Shown here in pieces: positions 48,701 to 61,810 of a stretch of DNA of 64,000 bases. This stretch comes from Owenia fusiformis (lineage: Eukaryota > Annelida > Polychaeta > Sabellida > Oweniidae), in NCBI GenBank assembly GCA_903813345.2, contig CAIIXF020000009.1:4956030-5020029 (forward strand), in the 5' to 3' direction. A model generated the notes under the pieces. It was not told the origin of the DNA. It ran no database searches and saw only the letters and a list, made by a program, of their open reading frames with translations. The translations under genes and the position numbers were made by a program. Each line of letters begins with the position of its first letter. Within the stretch, counting starts at the first letter, position 1.

Positions 48701-49272
48701 CTTATTGAATTGACATGTTATTTTATGTGACATTTGCAAAGTGGGCATGGCTACATATGTCATTCTATCGACAATATGTGATGCGTTTGACCAAATGGGC
48801 CATTGTCCCAGTGTCTAAACAACCCCATCTTGGTCCATGTCTATGTTAGGACATGCGTCTTCATGGTTAAGGTAGTGTCCCCTTTCTGACATTCCCATCA
48901 CCGTGATGTCCATATTGTGAAATGTTTGTTGTGATATGTCCTGAAAGGGCACTTATATGTCCATTTTCGCCATTGTCCTTGGGCATATCATCATATACAG
49001 AGCTTCAAACATCATCTTAAGGCTACCATCTTAAGCATGTCATATCACCTTATTGGTACCTAGGCATGTACTGAGGCCACCATGTAGTGAAACATTTCAT
49101 CTTTGTAATATATGTTTTATTTAAAACATATGCAGTGTCACTATTCCAAGTGTCATGTCTCTTCTGATTGAAACGTCAAGCACCCCAACAGCATTAATTA
49201 AAGGCATGACATCTATCTCAAGAGTTAACAGGTTGTTCCTATTTTTCCCAGATGTATCTAGACAGATGTCTC
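45790..49272. other. Region between FDXR and the BMP3-like gene (3' UTRs and spacer)
   Basis: Both genes converge here, so their 3' UTRs must lie in this stretch. AATAAA for FDXR is possible at 46527. It holds a short TIR element at 47456-47568. No other gene recognised. Confidence 0.5.
47456..47568. mobile_element. TIR element, CAGGCCCGTAGCC type, deleted copy
   Basis: Ends CAGGCCCCTAGCCAGG and CCTGGCTACGGGCCTG only 113 bp apart, flanked by ACATT and AGATT. An internal deletion relative to the 208-bp copies. Confidence 0.75.
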
Positions 49273-49464
49273 CTAGCGACACGCACATGAATTCACAGAC
49301 ATATTTGGGTAGTTCTTCAATATTACATTCCTGTCTTCATCAACATATAGCAAAGTGATTGAGGACATGGATTCAGGAACACAGCAGGGGGGTGGCACGT
49401 GAGAATTGATCCCAATGGCATGAACCAAACTCTGAATTGTGGCGTGGTTAGAAGGTTTCATACC
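49273..49464 (-). CDS. BMP3: BMP3-like terminal exon (cystine knot C-terminal half)
   Basis: After TGTTGCAG it encodes [37 protein letters not shown] and ends [12 protein letters not shown] before TAG: 63 residues. Confidence 0.96.
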   Translation of the reverse strand, partial: GMKPSNHATIQSLVHAIGINSHVPPPCCVPESMSSITLLYVDEDRNVILKNYPNMSVNSCACR

Positions 49465-52400
49465 CTGCAACATAGAGAAAATACATTTAACAATTGATAT
49501 GTTTTACCCACATGGGCAATGATAGCAATAATTGGCATGTTTCCACCCAAATGGGCAATGACAGAAACAGTTGACATGTTTTCACTCAAGTGGGCAATGA
49601 CAGAAATAATTGGCATGTTTTCACCTAAATGGACAGAAATAATTGACACGATTTCACTCAAGTGGACCGTGACAGAAATGATTGGCATGTTTTCATCCAA
49701 ATGGGCAATGACAGAAATAATTGACACGGTTTCACCCAAGTGGACAATTACAGAAACAATTGACCTATTTTCACCCAAATGATCAAAGACAGAATGTTTT
49801 CACTATGACAGAAATGATTGGCATGTTTTCACCAAAATTGGCCATGATAGAAATAATTTATACTTTTTCACCTAAGTGGACAATGCCTGAAATAATTGAA
49901 ATATTTTCACCCAAATGGACAATGACTGAAATAATTGACATATTTTCACCCAAATGATCAAAGACAGAAATAACTGACATGTTTTCACCCAAATGGACAA
50001 TGACAGTAATACTTGACATATTTTCAACCAAATGGGCAATGGCAGAAACAATTGACATCTTTTTACCCAAGTGGAAAATTACAGAAATAATTGACATGTT
50101 TTCACCCAAATGGGCAATGACAGAAACAATTGGCATATTTACACCCAAGTGAACAATTACAAAAATAATTGACATGTTTTCACCAAAATGGGCAATGACA
50201 GAAATAATTTAAACGTTTTCACCCAAATGAACAATGACTGAAATAATTGGCATGTTTTCACCCAAATGGGCAATGACAGAAACAATTGACATATTTACAC
50301 CCAGGTGGACAATAACAAAAATAATTGACATGTTTTTACCAAAATGGGCAATGAGAGAAATAATTGACATATTTCCACCAAAATGGACAAAGGCAGAAAT
50401 AACTGACATTTTTTCACCCAAATGGGCAATGACTGAAACATTTTACATATTTTCACCCAAATGGACAATGCCAGAAGACAATGACACGCATTGTTGTTAA
50501 ACTGCAATGAGAGCCGGAGTAGCATACTGATGTACATCCCCATATCAGGTTTATTCTATCCAGCAACCAAAAACAAATACAATGCATTTATTTTCTTGTT
50601 AGTTTATACGCAAAGAGGTTCAGTAAGGGAAACGTAGGAAGGGAGAGTTCTTTCAGGAGGACAGCAAAGTTTGTCTCCGTTTACACTCAGCTTCGAAATT
50701 GTCTTCTTTCTATGTGATCCTTACTGGTAATACACTGAGTTGTTCTGCATGATTTTGAAAGAATTCCTGGCTCTGGATTTATTTATAGCGCAACATGTAC
50801 GCACCAGTTCACCAAGAGTGTTAAAGTTGATGGTGGCGGGCAGTCATCAACTAGCGACATCTTTTATGAAACAAGTTTATAATACTACATAATGCATGCA
50901 GTTGTCATAATATTTGTTAAGATTCTGACAAGGTCTGGTTAGTGTATCACTAACCAGAACATATATTTTATTTCAAAATCTCTTTATGTGAAACCACAAG
51001 TGGGAACAAACTACCATTAATCCGCAGAATATGAAAAAATAAAGTCGGTTCAGATTGACAATGAAATATATCAACATTAAAACACTTGTGAAACGATTAA
51101 AAATTGTTTTTAAATCGGTTATAAGGAGTTATGGTTTTGCTTGATATGTCATCAAGCGTCATCTGTATCCTATCAGACATAGTAACTCAGTTTGAATTTA
51201 TTTAGTGGACGCCAGAACGCTGTGTGGCCTTTTAGTTACAAACTATACGTCATTTAAGTGTATTTTTCTCCATGGTCAGCCCCTTCCTAATGGGAACCCT
51301 CAGCTGTTTGTTTTGAACGCAAGATGATCGTAATACCAAACAAACTGATTTTTAGCCAACGTGTTTTGGGCTGATGTACACATTAGTGAAAGTCGATCTT
51401 GTTTAGATACTCGGAAATTACGCAAATCAAATAATTTGGGATAATCCGATTTTATCAAAAAGGACATTTTGATTAGATATGCGAAAGATTTCGGTAGAGG
51501 TTACACCTCGCTGTACTATTTGGAAGTGAACCTGATTTTGTTTGTTTCTTGATACGTCTTATTGCTATATATAGGCCCTACTTGTTTTAAAATTATTGAT
51601 TCTTCCGAATCTATCAAACTCAGTGGTACGGAAAACATTCTGACCATCTGAACCATTATACCACTGCCCTATAACCGAGGGTAAAGAAAGACACTTCGTC
51701 AGTTTATTAGTCTCGATTTATTCGGTCATCAATTTACAAAACATATTGGATTCATCTGGTTAAAGTAAGTTGTCAGAAATCTCTCAAGAAAGGAACAAAA
51801 CCCTGTGTGGTCCGTCAAATAGATAACAGCTAATAAAATAAATGTTTTCCTATTAAAAACGCTCATATATCGTTTAAAACTAACATTTTGGAGTGCTGAA
51901 AAATAAAACATTCCATGGATGAATAGAAATACAACTTGACAGTATTTTTGAGTTCAAGTTTCTTAGCACGGTTCTTACCCCTCATAGACTCGATATTGCA
52001 AGATTATAGCAACTGGGATTATGGTCGCTTTTCGTTAGAGCTCTGGTTGAGTATAAGGAAATATTTGTCATCCTTCGAACGCAGGGTTCCAGTCGTCATC
52101 CACTAAGTTCCTTCCTTCTTGAAGGAAGGATGTACGCGTTCTGGAGGCCTGTGTTTTGAGGATGATATTTGTAATTACATCACTTTAGGCAAACGGGGCA
52201 TTAAAAAGGAACAAATATCCCTTTTTCATCTTTGTAAGATGGATGTAAGTCCCCTTGGCATTTAGGCTCTGCCTTCGTTTTAAGACGTTTGAAAGTTGAT
52301 ATAAATAACAACCACAATGTCGGACATATCTACCTGAGGACAACTAAAATACTGACATTCAATTTACACGATGTGGTTTACTCTTTTGATCGATTTGTGA

Positions 52401-55400
52401 TTTGATTCAATTAGTGTATATGCCTAAATTGCCATTTTGATCAAGTGTACGTGAAAGACAGTAGATAGTTCTTATCTAGACGAAGTACTCTTAGATTGGC
52501 ATGTTTTTAAACAACCTGGCGTGCACTGAGGGGTGTGGTTGATATTTCATGCCTATTATTGGCCGTTTCTTTGGGAGGTCTCCTGACACCCTGTCTAGGT
52601 ATATCGTGCGATACCCAGATTCGCAAGTGTCAGGTTTAACCATTGTTCAACTGCAGAAATTGATAATCTGGGGTTATAGTATACATATTCCCTTATGAAT
52701 TCATCGTGATGCATTATAATCCCGAACATCGTAATATTTGCATGACACGTGCCTGGAAGCTTGATTGCCTTTTCTGGCTTGCTGATTTTAAGTGGCATTG
52801 GAGTCAAACACTCACTTGACTCGGTGGCAATGCGACGGGGGCCCTTCTCGAAAACAGTCGGGGGCCAATCGATCTGAGTCGAAGTTATGTTAGGGGCCAA
52901 TCATTCTTGGTAGGTAGAGCAATCAATAGTAAACACAGTCATGATCGATCAGTTGGTGGCCAAAAAAGCAATCTCAAATACCTGTGTTGTTTTGAATCGA
53001 ACGTCTCAATTATCTGCAGCTTTAATTATACACGTTAAAACTTGGTTAATCATTTTAAAGTCCATTTATGCAGTTTTAATGTTAATTTTTAGCAGGCCTA
53101 TGTCAATAAAGGTTTGTGCAAAAGATTTGAAAAAATCACGATGCCGTTTGACTACGCTTCTTGAGAGAAGGGAACTTCGTTGTCCGCGCGCATGGTATAT
53201 TGCTATATGTTATAGGATCGATTCCCTTTCTGATTTTTTATAATTAATTTATCATAGATTGAGTTTTATTGACAAGATATCATCATGATAAACCATGACA
53301 TCTCATTTCTTCTCAGGTGAAACAGAAAATGCTATGAGTATCAAAATGACAAGATATAGTCAGGATGAAAATAGCATCGTTAGAGACAGCGTCCTAACAG
53401 TTACTTTCTAGAAAATGTTTGTGGTATCAGAATGGAAAATAATGATCATGATCAATCTCAATATATTGTTTGAACTTCCAAGATTGATGCATTGAATTGT
53501 AATTTCAGTCCAAACCCCAGTCCCAAGAAATGCTTTAATCCTCTATTATGTTACTTAGTAAATGTTGTGTTTTCTGGAAGCGTTGAACAAGACTGATCAT
53601 GGAAATATCACTACAGGGAAAACAGATCAGATAGCCGAACCTGAGATCGTAATTAATGAACGAATGATTGAATGGGTGATACAACACCGTTATCCCATGT
53701 CATCTCATTTCTTGTCAGTTTTGACAACCATGATCTTTATGTTAGGTGCACCCATCTTGAATAATTCACAAGGTTTTAGTTGTCCCATGTATTACCTTAT
53801 TTACGGGCAAGTATAGAATACAAGAAACGTAAAGTTCATTCAAGAGAATTGATCATCATTGAATATAATGATGATACGAGGGGTGCTATAATCTAAACAG
53901 GACCTTCTTCATTTATCCATCTGGTATCCTGTTGGTTTTATAATTTATAAGAACATGCCATCATTGTAGACAGTGTTGTTCATTTTCACATCAAACTTCA
54001 GAACTTAATGAAGCAAAAGATTTCAAAGAGGCTAACAACAAGTTAACGGGACGGGGTGCAAGCCATTGTGCCACTAACATTGCTCATTTCAACATGTTCA
54101 ATGAGATTCAGAATTAAAAACTCTTCAATATTTGATACACTCTTGACATTCACGAGGCTTATTTTGGTTTCTTAAGAGTTTACAGCATCTGGACATAAAT
54201 GCAAAAAAACAAATAGTTCTTTAAATTTCAATAGAGAATGAATGGGACATTAATGTCATGACCAACACGGTGGTTTATGTAGGGGCCTCTTTCTATATTC
54301 GTGTTCCGCGTGAAGACGCCTCAATGCGCCATAACGGGACCCACGACCAATAGCCCTAGGTTAATAAACTAAACTGATAAAGGCTTTTGATAAACTGTTC
54401 TATAATGAACTGCCAACACTCTTCCACGTTCACAGGTCAACGAAAAACAGAGCACCTCAATTTTCAGGACGAATCCGTATTTTTATCAACGGACTGTAAA
54501 TCTCTGTAAATTTTTAGCTAATTCCAATTCGTTATACCGTATTCGCCGTAATAAGCATTATGGTTTATACAAGGATTTGTCTTACACGATATAAGTAACA
54601 TATTGCAAAGAAGGGTCATCCACAGGTTTAACTTTCTTCATTTAGATATTTCGTAAGTTATGTTGAGGTACGTTCAAAAAGTTTTTGGAACGCACGTAGA
54701 CTATAATGGTTATAATGTCGGATATTTTGCATACATGACATAGTAGCTATATGCGTTCGTTGCATTCATTTTTGCTCAATATAACAGCTCTACAATATTT
54801 GCATTTTCATTGCGTCGATTTTGATTAATAAATTATTTTAGAATGATTTTATTATGCCATATATGGATATATTTAAAATTTCTAAGATTTAGATGGAGTA
54901 TTTTACTTACCCTAGAAAGAGGAAAGGAGCACTGACCCGCGCAGTAATGAACGTCGAATGATTTGGGTGCTATCACCCACTTGCTCCACCCAATATCTGC
55001 AAGATCTACGACCAACCTTCTCCTGCCACAGAGTAAAGTTCTGTCTATAGGAATTTGGTTATTTTCTTGTTGCCACGGCTGCACATTTCTAGGTATAGGT
55101 AGCAATGGCTGACGTTTCGAACCTTTATTCTTCCGCCGCTTTTTATTTTTGTTTCTGTTGCGTTCTCTTGAGCGTCTGCTCTTGTTGAATTTGGGCGGAT
55201 ATGGAATTAGTTTTTTGGGAGGTTTACGTGGTTTAATTTGCTGTCTTTCCTGTAAAATACCAGGATGTGTAACCGGGACGTTGTACATCGAGGTGGATCG
55301 AGGTGGCTCGATTGGATCCTCTGGTATCTCGTTGTCATATATTGAACGCCTCTCGCGATTTTGTTTTCTTGTTTCAACTGAATTTCGCATGCTCTGTTTT

Positions 55401-55944
55401 TCGTGAGAGTCTTTGCGTTTTCTGTTCTTTCTCTGATTATGTTTATTTACAGGTCTTAACGCCTTCATGATCTCATTCTCATTTTTATTGAACTCTAACA
55501 AATCTTCAGTTTTGAAATGAGGATCCACGTGATCAACAGTAATGTTCTGATCAATGGCCTTTGAAAATATTATAATAAAGGGCTTTTCCATATGTCTCAT
55601 GAATCGTTTTAATACAATATTGTTGGCGCTGTCACGGTTTTCTTTCACCGTTTCAAAATTGATAGACAGCGAGTGGGTGCGTGTACGTTGAGTTGAGGAA
55701 CAGCTTTTGATTGAGTCTGTGATGTCAAACCATTGCCATCCGTAACTAAACGGACTTAAAGTCCGTGTGCCTATTTGGCTCATGTACACTGGCGCCACCT
55801 CGTGAAGCATAATTTTGATTTCCTTTGATGTTGGCCGAGTCTTCATTTTCTTCTTGTAAAGGTGCATTTCGGCTGACATAATTTTCTCCGTTGATGGTAT
55901 AGAGCTCAGATTAAAATAGAACATCACTTGGCCATTCACTTTGA
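49273..55944 (-). CDS. BMP3: BMP3/GDF10-type TGF-beta ligand (last two exons; 5' exon not found)
   Basis: A secreted growth factor of the BMP3 branch, which in vertebrates modulates activin and BMP signalling. The prodomain plus start of the mature domain is exon 55944-54911; the mature remainder is 49464-49273. They join in phase 0 ([15 protein letters not shown]). The exon begins in phase 1 with [16 protein letters not shown], typical of a prodomain. A basic, Arg/Lys-rich region with RERR and KKRRKNK sites precedes the mature part, which reads [29 protein letters not shown], then [12 protein letters not shown] and ends SVNSCACR. The SCACR ending and [15 protein letters not shown] match the BMP3/BMP3b family rather than BMP2/4 (CGCR). 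The first exon with the signal peptide was not recognised up to 64 kb. Confidence 0.94.
49504..50480. repeat. 39-bp minisatellite in the BMP3-like intron
   Basis: About 25 units of the type GACAGAAATAATTGACATG plus TTTTCACCCAAATGGGCAAT. Because 39 is divisible by 3, long open frames appear on both strands ([13 protein letters not shown] on one side). They begin 40 bp upstream of the last BMP3-like exon's acceptor. No coding role is supported. Confidence 0.92.
50481..54910. other. BMP3-like intron, mostly unassigned
   Basis: Contains a small hairpin element at 52068-52163 (CATCCTTCGAACGCAGGG with CCTGTGTTTTGAGGATG) and an inverted copy of the 42119 repeat at 53275-53350. No exon recognised. 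Confidence 0.5.
54911..55944 (-). CDS. BMP3: BMP3-like prodomain and mature N-terminal exon
   Basis: 344 codons from a TTTTCAG acceptor to a GTAAGT donor. The prodomain has [20 protein letters not shown] and [10 protein letters not shown]; the linker is unusually rich in Arg, Lys and Asn; the mature part starts at [15 protein letters not shown]. Confidence 0.95.
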
Positions 55945-56321
55945 CTGAAAATATACAAAGTAATATGTAAGCAGTTGAACTTTTTGAACGTGCCTCGTGT
56001 CCGTATCTTGACTATGTGTTAACACGTATCCATAATATTCTCAAATACTGTTATTGATCATAAGGTTAAACAATAAAAATGGTTACACAATAAAATTGAT
56101 CATATGTCAAGTTTAAGAAAAACGTTTTTGTCTTGAAATATGATCAATTTTTATACAACTATATCCTTATTTGACTGGAGATATACATGGCTAGAACAGT
56201 ATGTTTCACAATTGATCCTTTGTCTCATGATTGATTTTATTGTTTAATTCAGTTGTCCTTTTTGGTTTTGCAGACTTTACCATGTAAGGGGATAATAATG
56301 AACAGAAGAACATGCACTACA

Positions 56322-56530
56322 CGGGCCCGTAGCCAGGGGGGTTCGATGGGCTCGAGCGACCCCCCCCCCCCCCTGGCCAAAAAAAACTTTCAAAATCATG
56401 CAGTTTTTCACGATTCTGAGCACTTTTTAAGTGATTTTGGCCATTTCTGGACAAAAATTGTCACAAGTGAATCACCCCTGGAATTTTTCAAAAAGTGAAC
56501 CCCCCTCGGCAAATCCTGGCTACGGGCCTG
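56322..56530. mobile_element. TIR element, CAGGCCCGTAGCC type, copy 2
   Basis: Ends CGGGCCCGTAGCCAGGGG and TCCTGGCTACGGGCCTG, flanked by CTACA on both sides. Internal poly-C run and AATCATGCAGTTTTT as in copy 1. Confidence 0.87.
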
Positions 56531-59500
56531 CTACATAATATGAAAATCAACTACGTTTATTACGATTACAGAGTTTGTATTTCACATTGGTGACATGCAT
56601 ACAATTTAACTCTTTAGGTAATCAGTGTTGGTCTGAAAACTGACATTTCAATAAGAAATAAGAAAATACAAGCTTTTGTCGTGCTAAATTCATTTATAAT
56701 GAACCCAGAAAGCTAGATCTGACACGAGATGACAAAACTGGGGCCAAAATACTCCAAAATACTGTTAACTGGGGGATGGCTATCGCGTGAAAGCGTTTGG
56801 CAGAAAGTGACATATCGTTAAAAAGGTTAGAAAGCAGGCTATGTACCCAGCAATTATATGTTTACATTTCAAAATCATTTAAAACGCAAAAGATTTTTTA
56901 CAGCTATACAAAGTATAATGAGGTTTAAGTCTTTACACCCTTTATCAAACGATTTTTCGTTTCAGTCGTTAATTTTTGTATATGTACAGCATGTAAAACG
57001 CTGCTGACTACTGATAACCTGTGGGTGCCATTAATTTTCACCTGGATCGATGTTCAATCATATAGGTTCAAAAGCGATTTACATTTTCAATTTCAATATT
57101 GTCGTCAGTCTATCTTAGTGTAATCTTTAAGAGCCACTTGGAATTTCGTAATACTGTTTGTTTCAGTGCCCGGAAATCCTCTAATTCTTCTGTTATCAGG
57201 GTTTACTCTTTCTCCAAGTATAACTACAGTGTCGTTTTAAGGGGGGAAAACGTGTTTTACGAGGGGCGTGTCGTCAGTTAGTTCATAGACATTTACCCAA
57301 TACCAGTAAATGTACAAGTTGACCAAAAACAGACTTTATTTACGCATATTACAGATTTGAACTGGTGAAAGAATAATGAACTAAGTGACAGTTCGTACTC
57401 AGGCTATCAATAGGACGTACTTGATATATTTCTACTAACAACAACGCAAATCATCAGAAGTACTTGACGCTTTGAGATTACTGTGGCATTAACGTTTTCT
57501 TACGCAATAACGAACACCCCTCGTACACGTGTATTTTGATAATTTAGAATAGTGGTCAAAGGGTTAATCATAAATCCTTATGAATTTCACTTATAATTAC
57601 CTGAGATTCAGAGCCTTGTGCATTGTATATGAAGCTCTCTTTTAAGAAGCAATCAAACTATTGCAAAGGATAGTTCAGTTAAAATCCTGCGAGCCATCGA
57701 AAAAGAAAACACATTCTAGGAAGATATCTTTGAAAATAATCCCATTCACTATGTGTAAATTGGAAACAAACTCCTAAGCATATGTTTGACTCTAATTCTA
57801 TTAGTGATACGTAAATATTTGTTCATGTTTACGAGACTTTAAGTGATACTTTTAACCCTAAATTCAAACGACTTCATCAAAGAAACAAATGGCATTCTAT
57901 AGACTAGGTCCTGGAGCTAAGGTAACATCACATCGCCTTCAATGTTTCTGACCCTTACGAAAATAAAGTTTAATTCCATACACAAAACCTTCAACGGAGT
58001 ACAGGGAATTTGATATACACTGGAGTAAACGGTTTCTTGATGTTCAGCGCTGTTTTGTATCAGGTGTTCTGAATATGATAACTTAATTATAAATATATAC
58101 TTGATTAATAATCAGCCGTATAATTAATATAATGTGCACATCTATAACTAGCAAAGGAAACAAGAGCCTAATATTCAATGATAAGTTTATAACAGGATCT
58201 TTTACATCAGTTAAGGATGCTTTAACAGTGTACCAACATGATTTCAAAATATTATCCGATAAATCGGCGACATTCCAGGGCCTGATCGCGTTTTCTTAAG
58301 TTCTGAGAGCATTTAGATTGAATTTATAGGTTATTTATTCGTATTGACCAAGAGACTAAGGGGTACAGTAAATAAATAAGACCACTTAATGTCTAGTCCT
58401 TCATGATCTCCCTTAACAGCACAACAAAGTGGGATAATACCCAAACACCCTTGACAAGCCAAGTCAACATTCATGACTTATCGCTATTGGACAGAAGAGA
58501 CATATGGTAGTTGATAATTATGGGACAATCTGCTCACCAGATTTTCACTTACTCAGGAACGTTTGGAATGCCTGAAACCAACAACATTTAAAAGAGTTTC
58601 CGCTTGTTTGTCCAGAGTACCAGGGTTGTTTATCCATGCAGCTAAATCATATTGCCTGTTTTGGACAAACAAAACGTCTCTTAATTTTCACATTTTTCAA
58701 TGTTCGACCAGATTTTGAGCGAGGGTGACATGCCATTTAATAACTTCCGACAGGGCGCAGCACCCGTTTGCCCCATTGCTGGGGAAATTAGGCTTTTGTT
58801 TTCGTAACTTTATGAAAATATATCATTTTGAATTCGAATTCAGTGGTGGAAAACAGCATCAAAGCTGAATCAAGCGTGTACTCTTGCATCACAATCGACT
58901 GTGCTCAAAGATCCGATGCGATCAACACCAGTGAGAGGTAGATTGTGCTTACAAGCCCCTTCTTCAAAGGACTTTATTTATGCTTAAATTCACTTGTTGA
59001 ATAACTTTGCGGCAAGGATGACAAGACCTTGTTGGGAGGTGTGTGGAGGCTCACATGGGCTTGTAGCTAGAAAGGGGACAGCATCTTTTCCAATCAATCG
59101 AGGTTGGGCCATGCAGCCGAAGGTAAGCCATACAACCGAAGGTAAGCCTTACAACCGAATTTTGCCGATTCAATCTGACGGAGAATGCCGAGCCTCTATT
59201 TTTGACCAATTAGAGACGTCCTCTTCACATTCGTTGTACCCTCGGCCAACTTCGTTTGCAAAGAAAAGCTTCGGCAATCTTCGGCAATCTCCGGCTTTTC
59301 TTGAGGTATCTTCGATTGATTGCCAAAAGTCGACACCCAGCTAGAAGGAGGAGGGAAAACCCTATGATTCAATTGATGACATACGATTTCCTCCTTCGCG
59401 CACCCTCCTTTTGTCTAAAAACTTACTTCCCTCCCTCTTGGTTTTCAAAGTTTTCAAATTGACCTAGTTTTAAACCAATCAACGATCGACTCGCTAAACC

Positions 59501-60145
59501 AATCAGCGACGATGTCATCTCAATAAAGATTTACATTATAAGCGTATGTCATCTTTGAACCCTGGGGTTTCTCCCCCTCTTTAGCTAAAGTGCGGAGTAA
59601 ATAAGGTGTTGCAACCAAAACATACTCATGAATTTCGAAACTCAAACCAACCGTTTTATTTCAGCTCGTGAAAATCCTAGAAAGCTTTTTTACATTTGAA
59701 ATGTTTATTGTTTACGATATTGTTGAATAAAGATATTTGAGAAAGATGGTGACATAATTACAGTAATAAATATTTTAGTTGAAAGTAATGCGTTTGGCAA
59801 ATATATATTTTTGAACAAACCACCTCTCACGGGTCGCAATAACTTATAAAAATGGAATTTGAACTATATTAAACTGTGTTATACTTTACCTTTAGTAAGT
59901 CAGTTTATACTATTGTTTTATTGCCTTTAAGTAAACATTTCGTTCTCTTTAAGTGTGCTTGAAAAACGTTTAAAAAGTAATTAAATTGCAATTTATGCGT
60001 GTGCAAAATACACATTTCGACTGGAGTCGATTGCAAATTTTTTTTGTTTCATTTGGTACATTTTTTGTATTCTCAGAATCAATGTCAATTCAATGTTCTA
60101 ATTTGATGTTAGCATTTCTAATTTGACATTGGAATTTCTAATAAT
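56531..60145. other. Upstream of the BMP3-like exon, nothing firm
   Basis: Includes one diverged copy of the GAAGCTCTCTTTTAAGAAG repeat near 57630 and short AACCGAAGGTAAGCC repeats near 59120. No first BMP3 exon could be supported. Confidence 0.45.
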
Positions 60146-60215
60146 ATGTGTTTGTTTGTTTGTCTATGTGTTTGTTTGTTTGTTTGTTTGTTTGTTTGTT
60201 TGTTTGTCTATGTGT
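60145..60215. repeat. (TTTG)n microsatellite
   Basis: About 15 TTTG units interrupted by CTATG. Confidence 0.95.
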
Positions 60216-61810
60216 CTGTCTGTGTACCGAAACAACCATACTCGACTTATCCCATTGAACTTGTCATATAAGGTGAAATAATTATCATGTTTTTGAGTCT
60301 ATTTGGTACATTATTAATGTCAAAAACATGACTTTTTTACAAGCTTTAATATTGTATATATTGTCATATCGTTTTGATAAACAAGGATCCACATAGATTA
60401 CATGTGAGTATAAATATAATACATGATAACACGACAAATATAGTATTTTGGGGAGCGATTGGGACGCTCAGCTTATGTCAGGAGTGCACCATTCTGATAC
60501 TCATCGCATCTTTCTCTCTTCAACTAGAAATATTCCATCCAAAGAAAAGCAATGGGAGTGTACTGATGTGTACTGTCACTCAGACCTCGGTTCAAAAATT
60601 CAAATTAATTAGAATGAAGTTGAATGCTGGGACTTGTGAACCCTTTGGTAGTACATTAGTAAAATGAAATCCTAAGGGTATGGATTGTACAGTAAATCTC
60701 AGAGGCTAGAGGTAGGATGAAGAAGCACATTCAAAGGTGCGAAACGAAACTCTTGAAAAGGGTAGATAGACACATGACCATGACCTTCGCCAATGAACTT
60801 GACCTTGATACAAACGAACAGTTGAATATTCACAATATCAAAGATTCGCCTTCTCGTAGCTGCACTGTGTAGTATCTTTGAGTGATTTGCGATCGTGCAC
60901 CAAGCATTTTACAATTTGAGCACATCATGATAAAGTTCTTTGGTTACATGGAAGTACGTATTAACATAAGTGCCAAATGTATGTAAGTTTATTGCAAACT
61001 GCAAGTTCAACATGCCAGTTACAAGAGCTAATGAAGATCTTACACATTTTAAGTGGCACATCCTAACGAGCTACATTTCTGCATTATCTAACATAATCTA
61101 GGAGTAGAAGAACTGAACATCGGCGTTTCTCTCAGACTACCAGCCGATTGGTCAAAACAAACACGTGCTACAAACGCAATGCATGCCGGGAGTAACCTCG
61201 CTTGGGATTACATGCGTTTGCATCTTACAAGGTAGATAATGGTTGTAGAAACATTTCGCCTACTCTTGTACCAGCAATGCAACCAATGTTTCGGGAAAAC
61301 AACAGCGAAAACCCGGGGTGATAACATACATTTCCGTAGAATGTTTTACATAATGAGAAAGAACATGAACAAATGGCAACATTTCATAAACACTAATCCC
61401 GGAAAACAAAAATAGCGTGACCTACGCTGCGCCGGACCCTAGTTATATACTAAGACGAAGCTCTCTTTCAAGAAGTGAAGTCGAACGAATGCAAAGGATG
61501 AGCGTGGCCCAAATATTTTTAACTATTTTTGTTTTGGGTCATTTTGCTATTAATTTATATTCGCTGAATGAAAATAAGGTTACTGGATTTTTCTTTTTTG
61601 ACTATCCCTCGTACATATTTCCCATCCCCTGAGAACCTCCATGTCAGTAGCGTATACAGAGCTATGTTTGGGAGGCAATAACAGATTAACAGGTTATCTA
61701 AATGAGAGAAGTATCTAAGGTATATCTCATGACTTTATCTTTAGATTTCTGGCTTCATAGCAATACTTTCCAAGCCTGTAATTACACTAGAATATAGGGA
61801 ACTAAATGTA
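60216..61810. other. Unassigned sequence with dispersed repeats
   Basis: Holds a CTGATACTCATCGCATCT repeat at 60494 and a GAAGCTCTCTTTCAAGAAG repeat at 61456. The 71-codon + strand frame at 61417 is built over this repeat and is not believable as a gene. Confidence 0.5.

Noticed and set aside
52595-52900. 101-codon minus-strand frame in the BMP3-like intron
   Set aside because: No recognisable domain or splice signals that join it to the flanking exons.
56322-56530. tRNA-derived SINE because of a GGTTCGATGGGCT motif
   Set aside because: The ends are inverted repeats with a 5-bp target duplication and there is no A-box or poly-A tail, so a TIR element fits better.
58550-58640. Candidate first exon of the BMP3-like gene (minus strand, donor-like GTAAGT at 58552)
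   Set aside because: The in-phase reading lacks the expected prodomain start, signal peptide or ATG context.
61417-61632. 71-codon + strand frame with a hydrophobic segment
   Set aside because: Built over a dispersed repeat found at three other places; no splice sites or homology.
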